Below are positions 44,931-55,885 of a DNA stretch of 64,000 nucleotides, one piece after another. A program made the position numbers and the translations under genes. The notes below the pieces were generated by a model. It was given only the letters and a program-made list of their open reading frames with translations, searched no databases and was not told the origin of the DNA. The stretch comes from Roseospira navarrensis (GTDB lineage: Bacteria > Pseudomonadota > Alphaproteobacteria > Rhodospirillales > Rhodospirillaceae): assembly GCF_009601025.1 (NCBI RefSeq), contig NZ_WIVE01000002.1:1-64000 (forward strand), written 5' to 3'. Position 1 is the stretch's first letter, and every line of letters begins with the position of its first letter.

Positions 44931-47126
44931 CTACGCCGCCTTGGTGGCGTAGCCCAGCGACTCGTTCAGCTTGGCCATCAGGTCGATGGCGGCTTCGGGG
45001 ATCGAGGTGCCCGGCGGGAAGATGGCCTTGGCCCCGGCCTCCATCAGGGCGTCGAAGTCCTGCGGCGGGATCACGCCACCGACCACGATCATGATGTCGT
45101 CGCGGCCTTCCTTGTCCAGCGCCTTGCGCAGTTCCGGCACCAGGGTGAGATGCCCCGCCGCCAGCGACGACGCACCGACGATGTGAACGTCGTTCTCGAC
45201 CGCCTGCCGGGCCGCCTCTTCCGGGGTCTGGAACAGCGGGCCGATGTCCACATCGAACCCAAGGTCGGCGAACGCGGTGGCGATCACCTTCTGGCCCCGG
45301 TCGTGGCCGTCCTGACCCATCTTGGCGATCAGAATGCGCGGCCGGCGACCGTCGTTGGCCTCGAATGTTTCGACCATGCCCTTCACACGGTTGAAGACAT
45401 CGGACACGGCGCTGACCTCCCGTCCGTAGACGCCCGAGATGGCGCGGATATCGGCCTTGTGGCGGCCATAGATCTTTTCCAGGGCATCCGAGATCTCGCC
45501 CACGCTGGCCCGGGCACGGGCGGCGTTGACAGCCAGTTCCAGCAGGTTGCCCTCGCCGGTCTCGGCGGCCTTGGTCAGGGCCTCCAGGTGCGGGCGCAGG
45601 GCCTCGGAGTCACGCGCGGCGCGCAGGCGCTCCAGCTTCTCCACCTGCTCGCGACGCACGGCGGCGTTCTCGACCTTCAGGACCTCGATGTTGTCCTTGC
45701 CGGTCGCGCGGTACTTGTTGACGCCCACGACGGTCTGCAACCCGCTGTCGATGCGGGCCTGAGTGCGGGCCGAAGCCTCCTCGATGCGCATCTTGGGGAT
45801 GCCGGCCTCGATGGCCTTGGCCATGCCGCCCTCGGCCTCCACCTCCTGGATGTGCGCCCAGGCGCGGGCGGCCAGATCGTGGGTCAGGCGCTCCACGTAG
45901 TAGCTGCCGCCCCACGGGTCGATGATCCGGTTGGTGCCCGCCTCTTCCTGCAGGAACAACTGGGTCTGGCGGGCGATGCGGGCCGAGAAGTCCGTCGGCA
46001 GCGCCAGCGCCTCGTCCAGCGCGTTGGTGTGCAGCGACTGGGTGTGGCCCTGGGTGGCGGCCATGGCCTCGATGCAGGTGCGCGCCACGTTGTTGAACAC
46101 GTCCTGCGCGGTCAGCGACCAGCCCGAGGTCTGGCAGTGCGTGCGCAGCGACAGCGACTTCTCGCTCTTCGGGTCGAACTGCTTGATGAGTCGCGCCCAC
46201 AGCAGGCGCGCGGCGCGCAGCTTGGCCACCTCCATGTAGAAGTTCATGCCCACCGCCCAGAAGAACGACAGGCGCGGCGCGAAGGCGTCGATGGACAGTC
46301 CCGCGTCCATGCCGGCGCGGGCGTACTGCACGCCATCGGCCAGGGTGTAGGCCATCTCCAGGTCGGCGGTCGCGCCGGCTTCCTGCATGTGATAGCCGGA
46401 AATGGAGATGGAGTTGTACTTGGGCATCTTCTGAGACGTGAACGCGAAGATGTCCGAAATGATCCGCATGGAGGGCATGGGCGGATAGATGTAGGTGTTG
46501 CGGACCATGAACTCCTTGAGGATGTCGTTCTGGATGGTCCCCGCCAGTTGCTCCGGCTTCACCCCCTGCTCTTCCGCCGCCACGATGTACAGCGCCAGCA
46601 CCGGCAGCACGGCGCCGTTCATGGTCATGGACACGCTCATCTTGTCGAGCGGGATGCCGTCGAACAACTGGCGCATGTCCAGGATGGAGTCGATGGCCAC
46701 ACCGGCCATGCCCACATCGCCGGAGACGCGCGGGTGGTCGCTGTCATAGCCCCGGTGAGTGGCCAGGTCGAAGGCCACCGACAGCCCCTTCTGACCCGCC
46801 GCCAGGTTGCGGCGATAGAAGGCGTTGGAGTCCTTGGCCGTCGAGAACCCGGCGTACTGGCGGATGGTCCAGGGCCGCTGCACATACATGGTCGGATAGG
46901 GCCCGCGCACGAACGGGGCCTTGCCCGGCACCGTGTCCAGGAAGTCCAGCCCGTCCAGATCAGCGGCGGTGTAGAGCGGTTTGACCGGCACGTGTTCGGG
47001 CGTCTGCCAGGTCATTTCGTCCAGCGACCGCCCCGCGTCCTCGGTGGCCGCGGCGCGCCAGTCGTCCAGGTCTCCGCTGCCCTTCGGGTCGAAGGCAACG
47101 CCGGTGAAGTCGGGGATCGCACTCAT
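44931..47126 (-). CDS. mutB: Methylmalonyl-CoA mutase large (alpha) subunit
   Basis: 731 residues, adenosylcobalamin enzyme interconverting (R)-methylmalonyl-CoA and succinyl-CoA. The N-terminal TIM barrel contains [47 protein letters not shown] and [10 protein letters not shown]. The C-terminal B12-binding domain has DGHDRG (about residue 605; His ligates cobalt) and [12 protein letters not shown]. All catalytic features are present. The start is MSAIPDF at 47126; an open frame beyond it runs antiparallel inside mutA and is a shadow. It overlaps mutA by four bases and is translated second. Confidence 0.97.
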   Translation of the reverse strand: MSAIPDFTGVAFDPKGSGDLDDWRAAATEDAGRSLDEMTWQTPEHVPVKPLYTAADLDGLDFLDTVPGKAPFVRGPYPTMYVQRPWTIRQYAGFSTAKDSNAFYRRNLAAGQKGLSVAFDLATHRGYDSDHPRVSGDVGMAGVAIDSILDMRQLFDGIPLDKMSVSMTMNGAVLPVLALYIVAAEEQGVKPEQLAGTIQNDILKEFMVRNTYIYPPMPSMRIISDIFAFTSQKMPKYNSISISGYHMQEAGATADLEMAYTLADGVQYARAGMDAGLSIDAFAPRLSFFWAVGMNFYMEVAKLRAARLLWARLIKQFDPKSEKSLSLRTHCQTSGWSLTAQDVFNNVARTCIEAMAATQGHTQSLHTNALDEALALPTDFSARIARQTQLFLQEEAGTNRIIDPWGGSYYVERLTHDLAARAWAHIQEVEAEGGMAKAIEAGIPKMRIEEASARTQARIDSGLQTVVGVNKYRATGKDNIEVLKVENAAVRREQVEKLERLRAARDSEALRPHLEALTKAAETGEGNLLELAVNAARARASVGEISDALEKIYGRHKADIRAISGVYGREVSAVSDVFNRVKGMVETFEANDGRRPRILIAKMGQDGHDRGQKVIATAFADLGFDVDIGPLFQTPEEAARQAVENDVHIVGASSLAAGHLTLVPELRKALDKEGRDDIMIVVGGVIPPQDFDALMEAGAKAIFPPGTSIPEAAIDLMAKLNESLGYATKAA

Positions 47127-49255
47127 CGGCTGGTCACTCCCAGATCGGCGTGGAGGCCCTGCAACGTGCCCAGCACGTCGCACCCCATGTAGATGAAATG
47201 GTCGATGCCGGCGGCCTCGAAGGCGGCCTGCTTCTCCCCGGGTCGGCCGGCGAGGTGGAGCACCGCGCAGCCCGCCGCCTTCAGCGCGCGGGCCGCATCC
47301 TCGGCCATGTCGGCGTAGACCTTGTCGGACGAACACAGCACGGCGGCGCGGGCGCCGCTGTCCCGGAACGCCTCGGCACAGGACTCGGCGTCGGAAAAGC
47401 CGGTGTTGGTGAGGCACTCGATGCCGCCGGCCTCGAACAGGTTGCGGGCATAGGTCGCGCGGGCGGTGTGATGGGCGATGGGCCCCAGGTTGGCCAGGAA
47501 CAGACACGGCCGGGCCCCGGTGCCCTCCAGCATTTCGTCGGCGGCATCGCGTAGGGCCTCGAAGTCCTCGGCCAGCCGGTACGACGGCAGCGGCGCGATC
47601 TCGATGGTCCGGGCGCCCTCCTGCGTCGAGGCCCGCGCCAGTTCCCCCAGGGTCGCGCCCTTGATGGTGGCGGTGGCGATCTCGGTGGGCAGGGACTCCA
47701 GCTCCTCGGCCGCGCCCTCCACGGCGAAAATGTCGCAGGTCGCATCCTCGCGGACCGCCGCCAGCGCCTTGCCGGCCTCGGCGCGCAGCGCATCCATGTC
47801 CGGATCGGCGAGTTCCGGCGCGGGTTCGCCCAGATTGGGGAATTCCGAAATGCCGGTGATCGGGGCCTTGCGCTTGGCGATGTCCTTGCGGCGCGCCTCG
47901 CGCACCTCCGCGATCTGCGCGGCGATCCGGCCGGAGGTGAGCGCCTCGGCCATACCGCCGCCCTTCTCGATGTCCTGGAACAGAGCCCAGGCCGCGCCGG
48001 CCAGATCCTGCGTCAGGGACTCCAGCGCCCAGGAGCCGCCGGCCGGGTCGATGACCCGGTTCAGGTGGCTTTCCTCCTGCAGGATCAACTGCGTGTTGCG
48101 CGCAATGCGGCGCGCCAGTGGGCTCGGCAGGCCCAGCGCGGCGTCGTGCGGCATCACGGTGATGCTGTTCGCCCCACCGACGGCGGCCGAGAAGCAGGCC
48201 ATGGTCCCGCGCAGCAGGTTCACCCAGGGGTCGCGGCGGGTCAGCACGCGCCCGGCGGTCACCGCGTGGATGCGCGCGGCCCGGGCCGGCTCGGACGCCT
48301 CGCAGGCCTCGGCAATGCGCGCCCACATCAGGCGGGCGGCGCGCAGCTTGGCGATGTTCAGGTACTGGTCGGTCCCCAGCGAGAACGAGAAGGCGATCTG
48401 TCCGCAGGCGTCATCGATGGGGACGCCGGCCTCTTCCATCGCCCGCAGATAGGCGACGGCGGTGGCCATGGAACAGGCCAGATCCTGCGCCTCGCTGGCG
48501 CCGGCATCGTAGTACGGGGCCGAATCGACCCCGACCGCGGTGACCTTGCCCTCGAGGAAGGTCCGCGCCGTCTTGTCGGCGATGGAGGCCATGTGGCCCA
48601 GCACCGTGTCGATGCCGGTCGGCAGGGTGCCGAACTCGGCCAGCGCGCCCAGCGGGTCGATGTTGAACGCGCCCTTGGCGTCGAACTCGGTCACGCCACG
48701 CTGGCACCACAGCGCCGTCAGCATGGCCGCCGCAACCGGGGCCTGAGGGCCGGCCTGGAGCGCGATCGGCACCCGGCGCAGGTCCACGTCCGCCAGCACC
48801 TGATCCCACGCGGCCATGGATGACAGCGACAGACCGCCCTGACCGAACAGGTCGGCGGCGGTCGGATCGTCCGCGTCGAGCCCGGCGCGGCCGGCGGCAT
48901 CCAGCCGAATCAGCAGCGAGGTGACCCCGTTGGCCAGATCGTCGGCGATGGCGGCCTTGGTGGCGGCCACGTCGGGGTTGGCGTGAAGCTGGCGGACATC
49001 CCACCCGCTGTCCGCCTGCGCCAGCGGCGTGCGGCCGCGCGTGAACGGCATCGCGCCCGGCATGCCGGAGGGGTCATCGGCCGCCGGCCAGTGCTCCCGG
49101 CTGTACAGCGGCTGGATGGCCAGGCCCTCCAGGGTGCGGGAAACGAGCTTCTTGTCGAAGGGGGCGCCGTCGAGAGCCTTCTCGACCAGCGCCATCCAGT
49201 CGGCGTGGCTGGCCGGGGCGAAATCCTCGGCGAAGCGCAGCGGGGTATCCGTCAT
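47123..49255 (-). CDS. mutA: Methylmalonyl-CoA mutase small (beta) subunit
   Basis: 710 residues, structurally like the large subunit but without the DxHxxG cobalamin motif; it stabilises the heterodimer. Visible blocks: [62 protein letters not shown] and a B12-like C-terminal domain ending [19 protein letters not shown]. The start is set at [11 protein letters not shown] (49255). It is first in the two-gene unit, coupled to mutB through the overlap TCAT on the plus strand. Together with prpE it fits propionate use. Confidence 0.95.
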   Translation of the reverse strand: MTDTPLRFAEDFAPASHADWMALVEKALDGAPFDKKLVSRTLEGLAIQPLYSREHWPAADDPSGMPGAMPFTRGRTPLAQADSGWDVRQLHANPDVAATKAAIADDLANGVTSLLIRLDAAGRAGLDADDPTAADLFGQGGLSLSSMAAWDQVLADVDLRRVPIALQAGPQAPVAAAMLTALWCQRGVTEFDAKGAFNIDPLGALAEFGTLPTGIDTVLGHMASIADKTARTFLEGKVTAVGVDSAPYYDAGASEAQDLACSMATAVAYLRAMEEAGVPIDDACGQIAFSFSLGTDQYLNIAKLRAARLMWARIAEACEASEPARAARIHAVTAGRVLTRRDPWVNLLRGTMACFSAAVGGANSITVMPHDAALGLPSPLARRIARNTQLILQEESHLNRVIDPAGGSWALESLTQDLAGAAWALFQDIEKGGGMAEALTSGRIAAQIAEVREARRKDIAKRKAPITGISEFPNLGEPAPELADPDMDALRAEAGKALAAVREDATCDIFAVEGAAEELESLPTEIATATIKGATLGELARASTQEGARTIEIAPLPSYRLAEDFEALRDAADEMLEGTGARPCLFLANLGPIAHHTARATYARNLFEAGGIECLTNTGFSDAESCAEAFRDSGARAAVLCSSDKVYADMAEDAARALKAAGCAVLHLAGRPGEKQAAFEAAGIDHFIYMGCDVLGTLQGLHADLGVTSR

Positions 49256-49404
49256 GTGGGAGAACCCTTCCGGTGTCCAACAGGGAATCCGTGGGAATCG
49301 GGACGCGAAGCTTAGCAAAGGTCCGCGCGTTCCTTCAACGCGACACGGCGCGCGGTCTTTCGTTTCGCGGCCGCATCATCGAGCATGCCGTGGCAACGGT
49401 CGCG

Positions 49405-49770
49405 TCATCCGGACTTGGCCGCGCTGGCGCAGGTGATGCACAGGGGGGCCGCCGGGTCGAACTCCAACCGGCGGGTCGCGATGGACTCGCCGCAATGGAC
49501 GCACAAGCCGTACTCGCCCTCCTTCATGCGCTCAAGGGCGGCGTCGATGCGTTTCAGCTCGACCTGCCGGCGGCGCTCGGTCTCCTGCGCCATGGCCTGA
49601 TGCTGCAGGGCATCCATGCGGGACAGCCGCCCCATGGCCGTGTCGCCGGCGTCCACCACGGCGCGATCACCCGCCGTCGCCGCCTCGTCGGCCAGCACGT
49701 CCTCGCGGTGGGCCGTCAGTTTCGCCCGGAGGGCGTCGAGGTCCAGGTCCGTCCGTTCGGTCAAGCCCAC
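49405..49770 (-). CDS. DksA/TraR family zinc-finger protein
   Basis: 121 residues. The N-terminal helical part (LRAKLTAHREDVLADE, MGRLSRMDALQHQAMAQETERRRQVEL) can form the coiled coil that reaches into the RNA polymerase secondary channel. The C-terminal zinc finger is CVHCGESIATRRLEFDPAAPLCITCA, broken here as C-x2-C then C-x2-C. The acidic tip of DksA is not obviously conserved, so it may be a paralogue rather than DksA itself. Located 150 bases upstream of mutA on the same strand. Confidence 0.88.
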   Translation of the reverse strand: MGLTERTDLDLDALRAKLTAHREDVLADEAATAGDRAVVDAGDTAMGRLSRMDALQHQAMAQETERRRQVELKRIDAALERMKEGEYGLCVHCGESIATRRLEFDPAAPLCITCASAAKSG

Positions 49771-49957
49771 TCTCCCCTGACAGGAACTCGGTTCACAGCA
49801 CGGCGCACCCCGCCGCGCCGGCCCCGTGCAGGGACAGCGGGCCGGGCGGCAGCCGCTTTCGGTGTTCGAATCATGACACGACGCATGGGGCGTCGAAAAG
49901 CCTTAACGGGCGCCGGCGCCCCCGCCGCGACCGTCTGGCGGGCGCGCCGAGGTCACG

Positions 49958-51097
49958 CTAGTCGGCGGACCCGGCCCGCTGTTCGCGCAGGAACCGCCGC
50001 CACTTCGCCACGTTGCGATTGTGTTCGGCGAGCGTGCGGGCGAAGGCATGGCCGCCCGTCCCGTCGGCGACGAAGAACAGGTCGTCCGTGTCCTTGGGGT
50101 TCAGCACGGCGGCGATGGTGTCGCGCCCCGGATTGCTGATGGGACCGGGGGGCAGGCCGCCGATCACGTAGGTATTGTAGGGCGTCTCTTCCCTCAGATC
50201 GGACCGCAGCAACGGACGCCCCAACGACCCTGTGGTGGTGATGCCATAAATCACCGTCGGGTCGGACTGCAGCCGCATGCCCTTGCGCAGGCGGTTGATG
50301 AACACCCCGGCCACATGGGCGCGCTCGCTGGCCAGCCCGGTTTCCTTCTCCACGATGGAGGCCAGGATCACCGCGTCCTCGGGCGTCTCGATCGGCAGCC
50401 CCTCCTGCCGCTCCGGCCAAAGTTCGGCCACGGTCTCATCCATCGCCGCCATCATGCGGCGCAGGATGGCGTCGCGCGTATCGCCCAGCGTGAAGTGGTA
50501 GGTCTCGGGCAGCAGGCTGCCTTCCGGCGGGTCCAGGGTGACGGCTCCCTCCAGCCCCTCGGCGCTCCGCACCACGTCCAGGATCTGATGGGTGGTCAGG
50601 CCCTCGCTGACGGTCACCTTGCGCGCGACCACGTCACCGCGGGTCAGGATGTCCAGGGCCCCCGACGGTGTGACCGCGACATCAAAGCGGTATTCCCCGG
50701 CCTTCAGGTCGCGGGCCCGCTCGGCCAGCCGCGCGCCCCATTCGAAGATCGTGGCATCCCGGATCACGCCCGCATCGGCCAGTTGGCCCGCGATCGACCC
50801 CAGAGTCGCGCCCTGGGGCACGACCACCGTGACCGGCTCCGTCAGAGGGCCGGGCGTGGTGAAGGCATCCTGCAGATACCGCCAGCCGGCGTAGGCCCCG
50901 ACCACCGCGATGCCGGCCAGCAGGGACACCAGCGTGACCAGCGCCCGGACAACGCCGCCGCCGCGCCGTCGACGCGCTCGGGGTGGGCCCGAGCCGCGAC
51001 CACCGGCGCCGGCGCCCTGGTCGACGCCCGGCTGGGCGGGCCGGTCGGCGCCGGGCGGGGCCTCGGCGTCGCCCGGACTCTGGCGATCCTCGCTCAT
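49958..51097 (-). CDS. mltG: Endolytic transglycosylase MltG
   Basis: 379 residues. A Gly/Arg-rich cytoplasmic N-terminus (about 1-48) is followed by one membrane helix (VVRALVTLVSLLAGIAVVGAYAGW) and a periplasmic YceG domain with VIYGI, LPPGPISNPGRDTIAAVLNP and ILASIVEKETG (catalytic Glu). It cuts nascent glycan strands and sets their length. Last gene of the fab cluster, ten bases after fabF, as in many alphaproteobacteria. Confidence 0.94.
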   Translation of the reverse strand: MSEDRQSPGDAEAPPGADRPAQPGVDQGAGAGGRGSGPPRARRRRGGGVVRALVTLVSLLAGIAVVGAYAGWRYLQDAFTTPGPLTEPVTVVVPQGATLGSIAGQLADAGVIRDATIFEWGARLAERARDLKAGEYRFDVAVTPSGALDILTRGDVVARKVTVSEGLTTHQILDVVRSAEGLEGAVTLDPPEGSLLPETYHFTLGDTRDAILRRMMAAMDETVAELWPERQEGLPIETPEDAVILASIVEKETGLASERAHVAGVFINRLRKGMRLQSDPTVIYGITTTGSLGRPLLRSDLREETPYNTYVIGGLPPGPISNPGRDTIAAVLNPKDTDDLFFVADGTGGHAFARTLAEHNRNVAKWRRFLREQRAGSAD

Positions 51098-51107
51098 CGG
51101 ACCACGC

Positions 51108-52367
51108 TCAGGGCGCGTGCCCGAAGATCAGGCAGGCGTTGGTGCCGCCAAACCCGAAGCTGTTGGACAGGGCGTAGCGCACCGACCGTTCCTTGGCTTC
51201 GTGCGGCACAAGGTCCATGTCGCAGCCGTCGGAGGGGTTGTCCAGGTTCAGGGTCGGCGGAATGACGCCATTCTTCAGCGCCAGGATCGAATAGATCGCC
51301 TCGACACTGCCGGCGGCGCCCAACAGGTGCCCGATCGCCGACTTGGTCGAGGACATGGACACCGACTTGGCGTGTTCGCCGAACAGACGCTTGACGGCGG
51401 AATGTTCGATCTCGTCCCCCAACGGGGTCGAGGTGCCGTGGGCGTTGATGTAGTCGATATCCTCGGGGTTCAGTTCGGCGTTGCGCAGGGCGGCCTGCAT
51501 GGCGCGGAACCCGCCGTTGCCGTCCTCCACGGGCGCCGTGATGTGGTAGGCGTCGCCGGACAGGCCGTAGCCCCTGATTTCGGCGTAGATCTTGGCGCCG
51601 CGCCGACGGGCGTGCTCCAGCTCCTCAAGCACGACGACGCCGGCGCCCTCGCCCATGACGAAGCCGTCACGGTCCCGATCCCAGGGCCGGGAGGCCGCCG
51701 ACGGCCGATCGTTGAACCCGGTGGACAGCGCCTTGGCCGAGGAAAACCCGGCCAGACCCAGGCGGCAGACAGCCGATTCCGCGCCGCCGGCCACCATCAC
51801 GTCGGCGTCGCCGAATGCGATCAGGCGGCTGGCGTCGCCGATGGCGTGCGCACCCGTCGAGCAGGCCGTCACCACCGCGTGGTTCGGACCCTTGAACCCG
51901 TGCCGGATGGAGACATGACCGGAGACGAGATTGATGAGGTTCGCCGGGATGAAGAACGGGCTGATGCGGCGGGGACCGGACTTCTCAAGCGTCACCGCGC
52001 CTTCGGCGATGCCCTTCAGGCCGCCGATGCCGGACCCGATCATGACGCCGCTGCGCTCGCAGTCCTCGGGGGCCTCGGGCGTCCAGCCGGAATCCTTCAC
52101 CGCCTCGTCGGCCGCCGCCATGCCGAAGACGATGAACTCGTCCATGCGGCGGCGTTCCTTCGGGCTGGCGGTCTGATCCGCGTCGAACGCCCCCGGCTGG
52201 TCGCCGCGCGGCACCATGCCGGCCACACGGGAGGGGAGATCGGACACTTCGAACGCTTCAATCGCCCGGATGCCGGACCGGCCGTTCGTGATACTGTCCC
52301 AGTTGAACGGCACCCCAGTCCCCAGCGGGGTGACCATGCCCAGTCCGGTGACGACGACTCGTCTCAT
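51108..52367 (-). CDS. fabF: 3-oxoacyl-ACP synthase II (FabF)
   Basis: 419-residue condensing enzyme elongating acyl-ACP with malonyl-ACP. Catalytic triad: [12 protein letters not shown] (Cys), [12 protein letters not shown] (His) and [11 protein letters not shown] (His, with preceding TKS Lys). [14 protein letters not shown] is near the end. [16 protein letters not shown] sets the start at 52367, with AGGGAA just upstream; longer starts in the frame lack similarity. It follows acpP after a 231-base gap that holds no other gene. Confidence 0.96.
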   Translation of the reverse strand: MRRVVVTGLGMVTPLGTGVPFNWDSITNGRSGIRAIEAFEVSDLPSRVAGMVPRGDQPGAFDADQTASPKERRRMDEFIVFGMAAADEAVKDSGWTPEAPEDCERSGVMIGSGIGGLKGIAEGAVTLEKSGPRRISPFFIPANLINLVSGHVSIRHGFKGPNHAVVTACSTGAHAIGDASRLIAFGDADVMVAGGAESAVCRLGLAGFSSAKALSTGFNDRPSAASRPWDRDRDGFVMGEGAGVVVLEELEHARRRGAKIYAEIRGYGLSGDAYHITAPVEDGNGGFRAMQAALRNAELNPEDIDYINAHGTSTPLGDEIEHSAVKRLFGEHAKSVSMSSTKSAIGHLLGAAGSVEAIYSILALKNGVIPPTLNLDNPSDGCDMDLVPHEAKERSVRYALSNSFGFGGTNACLIFGHAP

Positions 52368-52598
52368 TTCCCTAACCATATGTCCCGTGCCATCTGCTGT
52401 GTGCACACGGGGCCCGCCGGCGGGACCACCAGTCCAGGCAGGCGGAGCGCCCGATCGAGATCGCGCCCGCTCGGCAGGCCAGGACCCGCGCTCGTCCGCG
52501 GCCGGCGCCGAACCACCAACACCACGGGCGCGCGGGCACCGTCCCTGCCGGGCGCCGGGGCCGCGAAGCCCCGCCCCGGCAAGGAAGCCGGCGGCGCG

Positions 52599-52835
52599 TT
52601 ACTTGGTGTGTTCGTTGATGAACGCGATGGCGTCCTTGACGGTCAGGATCTTTTCCGCGGCGTCATCGGGGATCTCGCACTGGAATTCCTCTTCGAACGC
52701 CATGACCAGCTCGACGGTGTCCAGGCTGTCCGCCCCCAGATCGTCGATGAAGCTGGCGTTCTCGGTCACTTTGGACTCCTCGACGCCCAGGTGTTCCACA
52801 ACGATCTTCTTCACGCGCTCGGCGACATCACTCAT
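52599..52835 (-). CDS. acpP: Acyl carrier protein
   Basis: 78-residue, acidic, four-helix carrier. The phosphopantetheine attachment serine is in [12 protein letters not shown] (Ser37 region), and the rest ([33 protein letters not shown]) is classic. AAGGACGAAGCAAG precedes the ATG. It lies between fabG and fabF. The 289-base gap to fabG is non-coding and likely holds a separate acpP promoter, which is common since ACP is needed in large amounts. Confidence 0.97.
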   Translation of the reverse strand: MSDVAERVKKIVVEHLGVEESKVTENASFIDDLGADSLDTVELVMAFEEEFQCEIPDDAAEKILTVKDAIAFINEHTK

Positions 52836-53124
52836 CTTGCTTCGTCCTTAGAATGAAGGGGTCCTGGGAAAGGGATTGAAAAAGAGGCGCCAATGCGCCC
52901 CTCGACAGACGGGACCGTCCCGCCCGCCCCGCACTGCGGGGCACCGCCGCGGCAGCGGTCCCGGAAGGCTCGACCCCGTGCGGGCGCGCCATTGCGCATC
53001 ATCCCGCCCGGTCCAGGCCGCGTCCCGGGCAACCGAGACGCGGTACCTAACACACTTCCCATGGCTTGACCAGCATCCGCGGGCGTCCCCGGCGGACGCC
53101 GGATTGTTTTTCAGCATCATGGGG

Positions 53125-53865
53125 TTAGATCATCGCCATGCCGCCGTTGACGTGCAGCGTCTGGCCGGTCACATAGGCCGCCTCGGCGCTCGCCAGATAG
53201 ACCACGGCGGCCCCGATATCCTCGCTGCGGCCCATGGTCCCGGTCGGGATCGCGCCCAGCAGGCGGGTCTTCTGGGCGTCCGACAGGGCGTCCGTCATGG
53301 GCGAGGTGATGAATCCGGGCGCCACACAGTTGACCGTGATGCCGCGCGGCGCGACCTCGCCGGCCAGGGACTTGCTCATGCCGATCAACCCGGCCTTGGA
53401 GGCGGCGTAGTTCGCCTGCCCCGGGTTGCCCGTGACCCCCACGATGGAGGTGACCGAGATGATCCGGCCCCAGCGGCGCTTCATCATGCCCTTCAGGGCG
53501 GCGCGGGACAGACGGAACGCGGCGGAGAGATTGACCTCCAGCACGCGCGACCACTCGTCATCCTTCATGCGCATGGCGAGCTGGTCGCGGGTCAGGCCCG
53601 CGTTGTTGACCAGGATGTCCACGCCCGCGCCGGCGGCCTCTTCGGCGGCGGCCACCAGACCGTTGACGGCGTCGGCATCCGACAGGTCGCAGGGCACCAC
53701 GTAATTCAGGTCCTGAAGGTCGGCCGCGACGGCCTCCAGCGCCTCGCGGCGGGTGCCGGACAGAACCACGGTGGCGCCTTGGGCGTGCAGGGCGCGCGCG
53801 ATGGCCCCGCCGATCCCGCCCGAGGCCCCGGTCACCAGGGCGGTCTTGCCGGTCAGGTCGAACAT
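53125..53865 (-). CDS. fabG: 3-oxoacyl-ACP reductase FabG
   Basis: 246-residue SDR that reduces 3-oxoacyl-ACP with NADPH. Cofactor site TGASGGIGGAIARALHAQG, NNAGLTRD, VTSIVG (Ser), YAASKAG (Tyr-Lys) and TLHVNGGMAMI at the end. The start is at MFDLTGKTA (53865) with AGGGAA upstream. Second gene after fabD in the cluster. Confidence 0.96.
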   Translation of the reverse strand: MFDLTGKTALVTGASGGIGGAIARALHAQGATVVLSGTRREALEAVAADLQDLNYVVPCDLSDADAVNGLVAAAEEAAGAGVDILVNNAGLTRDQLAMRMKDDEWSRVLEVNLSAAFRLSRAALKGMMKRRWGRIISVTSIVGVTGNPGQANYAASKAGLIGMSKSLAGEVAPRGITVNCVAPGFITSPMTDALSDAQKTRLLGAIPTGTMGRSEDIGAAVVYLASAEAAYVTGQTLHVNGGMAMI

Positions 53866-53949
53866 GAACGGATATTCCCTTGTTTTTGCAGGATCAAACC
53901 GGACGCGGATGCCGCGCGGCCATTGCCACCGCACCCGCCGGTCCGGCGG

Positions 53950-54906
53950 TTACAGCGTCTTGAGGAAGGCCTCGACATCGGCCGGGGTGCCCACCGCCAC
54001 GCCGGTCAGCGAACGGTCGATCCGTTTCGCCAGGCCGGACAGCACCTTGCCCGCGCCAACCTCAACCAGCGTCTGCACGCCCGCGTCCTTCATGTATAGG
54101 ACGCTCTCGCGCCAGCGCACGGCGCCGGTGACCTGCTCGATCAGCCGGGCGCGGATCTCCTCCGGGTCCTCGATGGCGCGGGCCAGCACGTTGGCGACCA
54201 CGGCCGGGTCCGGCGGCGCCATCGCGACGCGGCCCAGGGCCTCCGCCATGGCCTCGGCGGCCGGCGCCATCAGGGCGCAGTGGAAGGGCGCGCTGACAGG
54301 CAGCATGACGGCGCGCTTGGCGCCCCGGTCCGCCGCCACTTCGACGGCCAGCTTGACCGCCTCGGCATGACCCGAAACCACGACCTGACCCGGCGCGTTG
54401 TCGTTGGCGGCGGTGCAGACCCGGTCGCCGGCCACCTCGGCGGCAATGGCCCGGGCGGCATCCACATCAAGCCCCAGAAGGGCCGCCATGGCGCCCTGCC
54501 CGACCGGCACGGCCTGTTGCATGGCCTGACCGCGCGTCTTGAGCAGTCGCGCGGTATCCGCGAGAGAGAAGGTTCCGGCGGCGGCCAGGGCCGAGTATTC
54601 GCCCAGGGAATGGCCGGCCACGAACCGGGCCACAGACGGCAGGACAATGCCGCCCTCGCGCTCCAGCACACGCACCACCGCCATGGACACGGCCATCAGG
54701 GCCGGCTGGGCGTTTTCGGTCAGGGTGAGGGTCTCCGCCGGTCCCGCCGCCATTAGCTTGAACAGCGACTGGGACAGCGCGTCGTCCACTTCCTCGAACA
54801 CCTCGCGGGCCGCCGGAAACGCCTCGGCCAGGTCCACCCCCATGCCGACGGCCTGCGACCCCTGCCCCGGAAACACGAACGCCCGCGTCTGACTCGCCTG
54901 AGACAT
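53950..54906 (-). CDS. fabD: Malonyl-CoA:ACP transacylase FabD
   Basis: 318 residues. FPGQGSQAVGMG, AGHSLGEYSALAAAGTFS (nucleophile Ser), RGQAMQQAVPVGQGAMAALLG, the catalytic His in SAPFHCALM, and the C-terminal VEVGAGKVLSGLAKRID. It loads malonate on ACP to start elongation. The start at MSQASQTRAFVFPG (54906) has GGAGAGG upstream. First gene of fabD-fabG-acpP-fabF-mltG. Confidence 0.96.
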   Translation of the reverse strand: MSQASQTRAFVFPGQGSQAVGMGVDLAEAFPAAREVFEEVDDALSQSLFKLMAAGPAETLTLTENAQPALMAVSMAVVRVLEREGGIVLPSVARFVAGHSLGEYSALAAAGTFSLADTARLLKTRGQAMQQAVPVGQGAMAALLGLDVDAARAIAAEVAGDRVCTAANDNAPGQVVVSGHAEAVKLAVEVAADRGAKRAVMLPVSAPFHCALMAPAAEAMAEALGRVAMAPPDPAVVANVLARAIEDPEEIRARLIEQVTGAVRWRESVLYMKDAGVQTLVEVGAGKVLSGLAKRIDRSLTGVAVGTPADVEAFLKTL

Positions 54907-55411
54907 TTCGACGGCCTCTCCCTCCATGTCCGCCCCCCGGACTGCGAGAGACGGTGCGGCCCGACCGGCCGCGCTTCCGGCCGCGCATCCCGTCGCGCGG
55001 CCCGCGCCACCATGGCGCAGCGCCGACCCCTTGGGATGGCCTCCGGCCTCCCGCCGGTCCCGCCCCCCAATCGTCAACGCCGCCTGACACCAAAGGCCGC
55101 GAAACGCGCGCGGATTCAATCGTGTTGAGTGCCGCCCGTTTAGGCGCAAGGGGTCAGGCGGGCGGCACAGTGTGAAACCCTGTAACAGTTGTCAAGGTTC
55201 CCTTGCACCGGGGCGCGCAATGTGTATAGTGCGCCGTCCCGACCCGCCGGCCCCGCCGGACGGGCGGGATCGTATTGGCCGGACCGTCGCCCGTCCCGGG
55301 CTGCGTTCGGCCGCCCTTGCCGGAGTGTGCCGGCTATGCCCGATCGACCGTTTCCGGCCGTGGTGATGCCGGACGGGCCTCCGGGCTGAGACAAGCCAAA
55401 AGGGAAGCACC
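54907..55411. other. Non-coding gap between divergent fabD and rpsF
   Basis: 505 bases with no supported gene. The right part carries the rpsF promoter and a long GC-rich leader (about 180 bases). The left part should hold the fabD promoter on the other strand, but no clear boxes are seen. The long leader may allow control of the ribosomal-protein operon by S6/S18; no known leader structure could be confirmed. Confidence 0.5.
55203..55230 (+). promoter_or_regulatory. Probable rpsF operon promoter
   Basis: TTGCAC at 55203-55208, a 16-base spacer and TATAGT at 55225-55230 fit the sigma-70 consensus well. The transcript would start near 55237 and have a leader of about 175 bases before rpsF. 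Confidence 0.65.
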
Positions 55412-55882
55412 ATGGGTTTGTATGAGACCGTGGTGATCGCCCGTCAGGATCTGTCGGCCAATCAGGTCGACCAGATCGCGGATCAGACGGCTGCGGTCAT
55501 CACCGAGATGGGTGGCTCTGTCACCAAAAAGGAATACTGGGGTCTGCGCGGCCTCGCCTACCGCATGAAGAAGAACCGCAAGGGTCACTACTTCATGCTC
55601 AACGTGGACGCGCCGCCGCCCGCCCTGCACGAGGCCGAACGTCGCCTGCGGCTGAACGAGGATATCGTTCGCTACATGAGCATCCGCGTCGAGACCCTGG
55701 AAGAAGGGCCCTCGATCATGATGCAGAAGCAGGAGCGCGGGGATCGTCCGGAACGCGGCGGCCGCCGGGATCGGGGTGATCGCGGCGACCGGGGTGATCG
55801 CGGCGACCGGGGTGATCGCGGAGATCGGGGCGACCGCGGGGATCGCGGCGACCGTCCGCGCCGTCAGGAAGGAGGAGAGTAA
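55412..55882 (+). CDS. rpsF: Ribosomal protein bS6 with an Arg-Gly-Asp repeat tail
   Basis: 156 residues. The first 100 are a normal bS6 fold ([48 protein letters not shown]) that binds 16S rRNA with bS18. The rest is a charged tail with eight RGD tripeptides in a row after RPERGGRRD, ending RPRRQEGGE. The DNA behind the tail is a tandem repeat (units of 9 and 18 bases). Charged bS6 tails occur in alphaproteobacteria, but this one is strikingly regular. Confidence 0.95.
   Translation: MGLYETVVIARQDLSANQVDQIADQTAAVITEMGGSVTKKEYWGLRGLAYRMKKNRKGHYFMLNVDAPPPALHEAERRLRLNEDIVRYMSIRVETLEEGPSIMMQKQERGDRPERGGRRDRGDRGDRGDRGDRGDRGDRGDRGDRGDRPRRQEGGE
55767..55858 (+). repeat. Tandem repeat encoding the RGD tail of bS6
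   Basis: Successive 9-base units of the form CGGGGTGAT and CGCGGCGAC alternate, giving an 18-base higher-order unit. All stay in frame and encode RGD. Such arrays change length by slippage or recombination. Confidence 0.8.
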
Positions 55883-55885
55883 GCC

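Noticed and set aside
44294-45094. A 266-codon plus-strand frame through the repeat-rich gap
   Set aside because: Translation changes character as it crosses repeats and the antisense end of mutB; no domain or start signal.
47127-48326. Upstream extension of the mutB frame into mutA
   Set aside because: Family similarity begins at MSAIPDF; the extension overlaps mutA in another frame on the same strand and is Arg/Gly-rich without meaning.
55767-55858. CRISPR-like array
   Set aside because: The units are directly adjacent 9/18-base repeats without spacers and are part of the rpsF coding frame.
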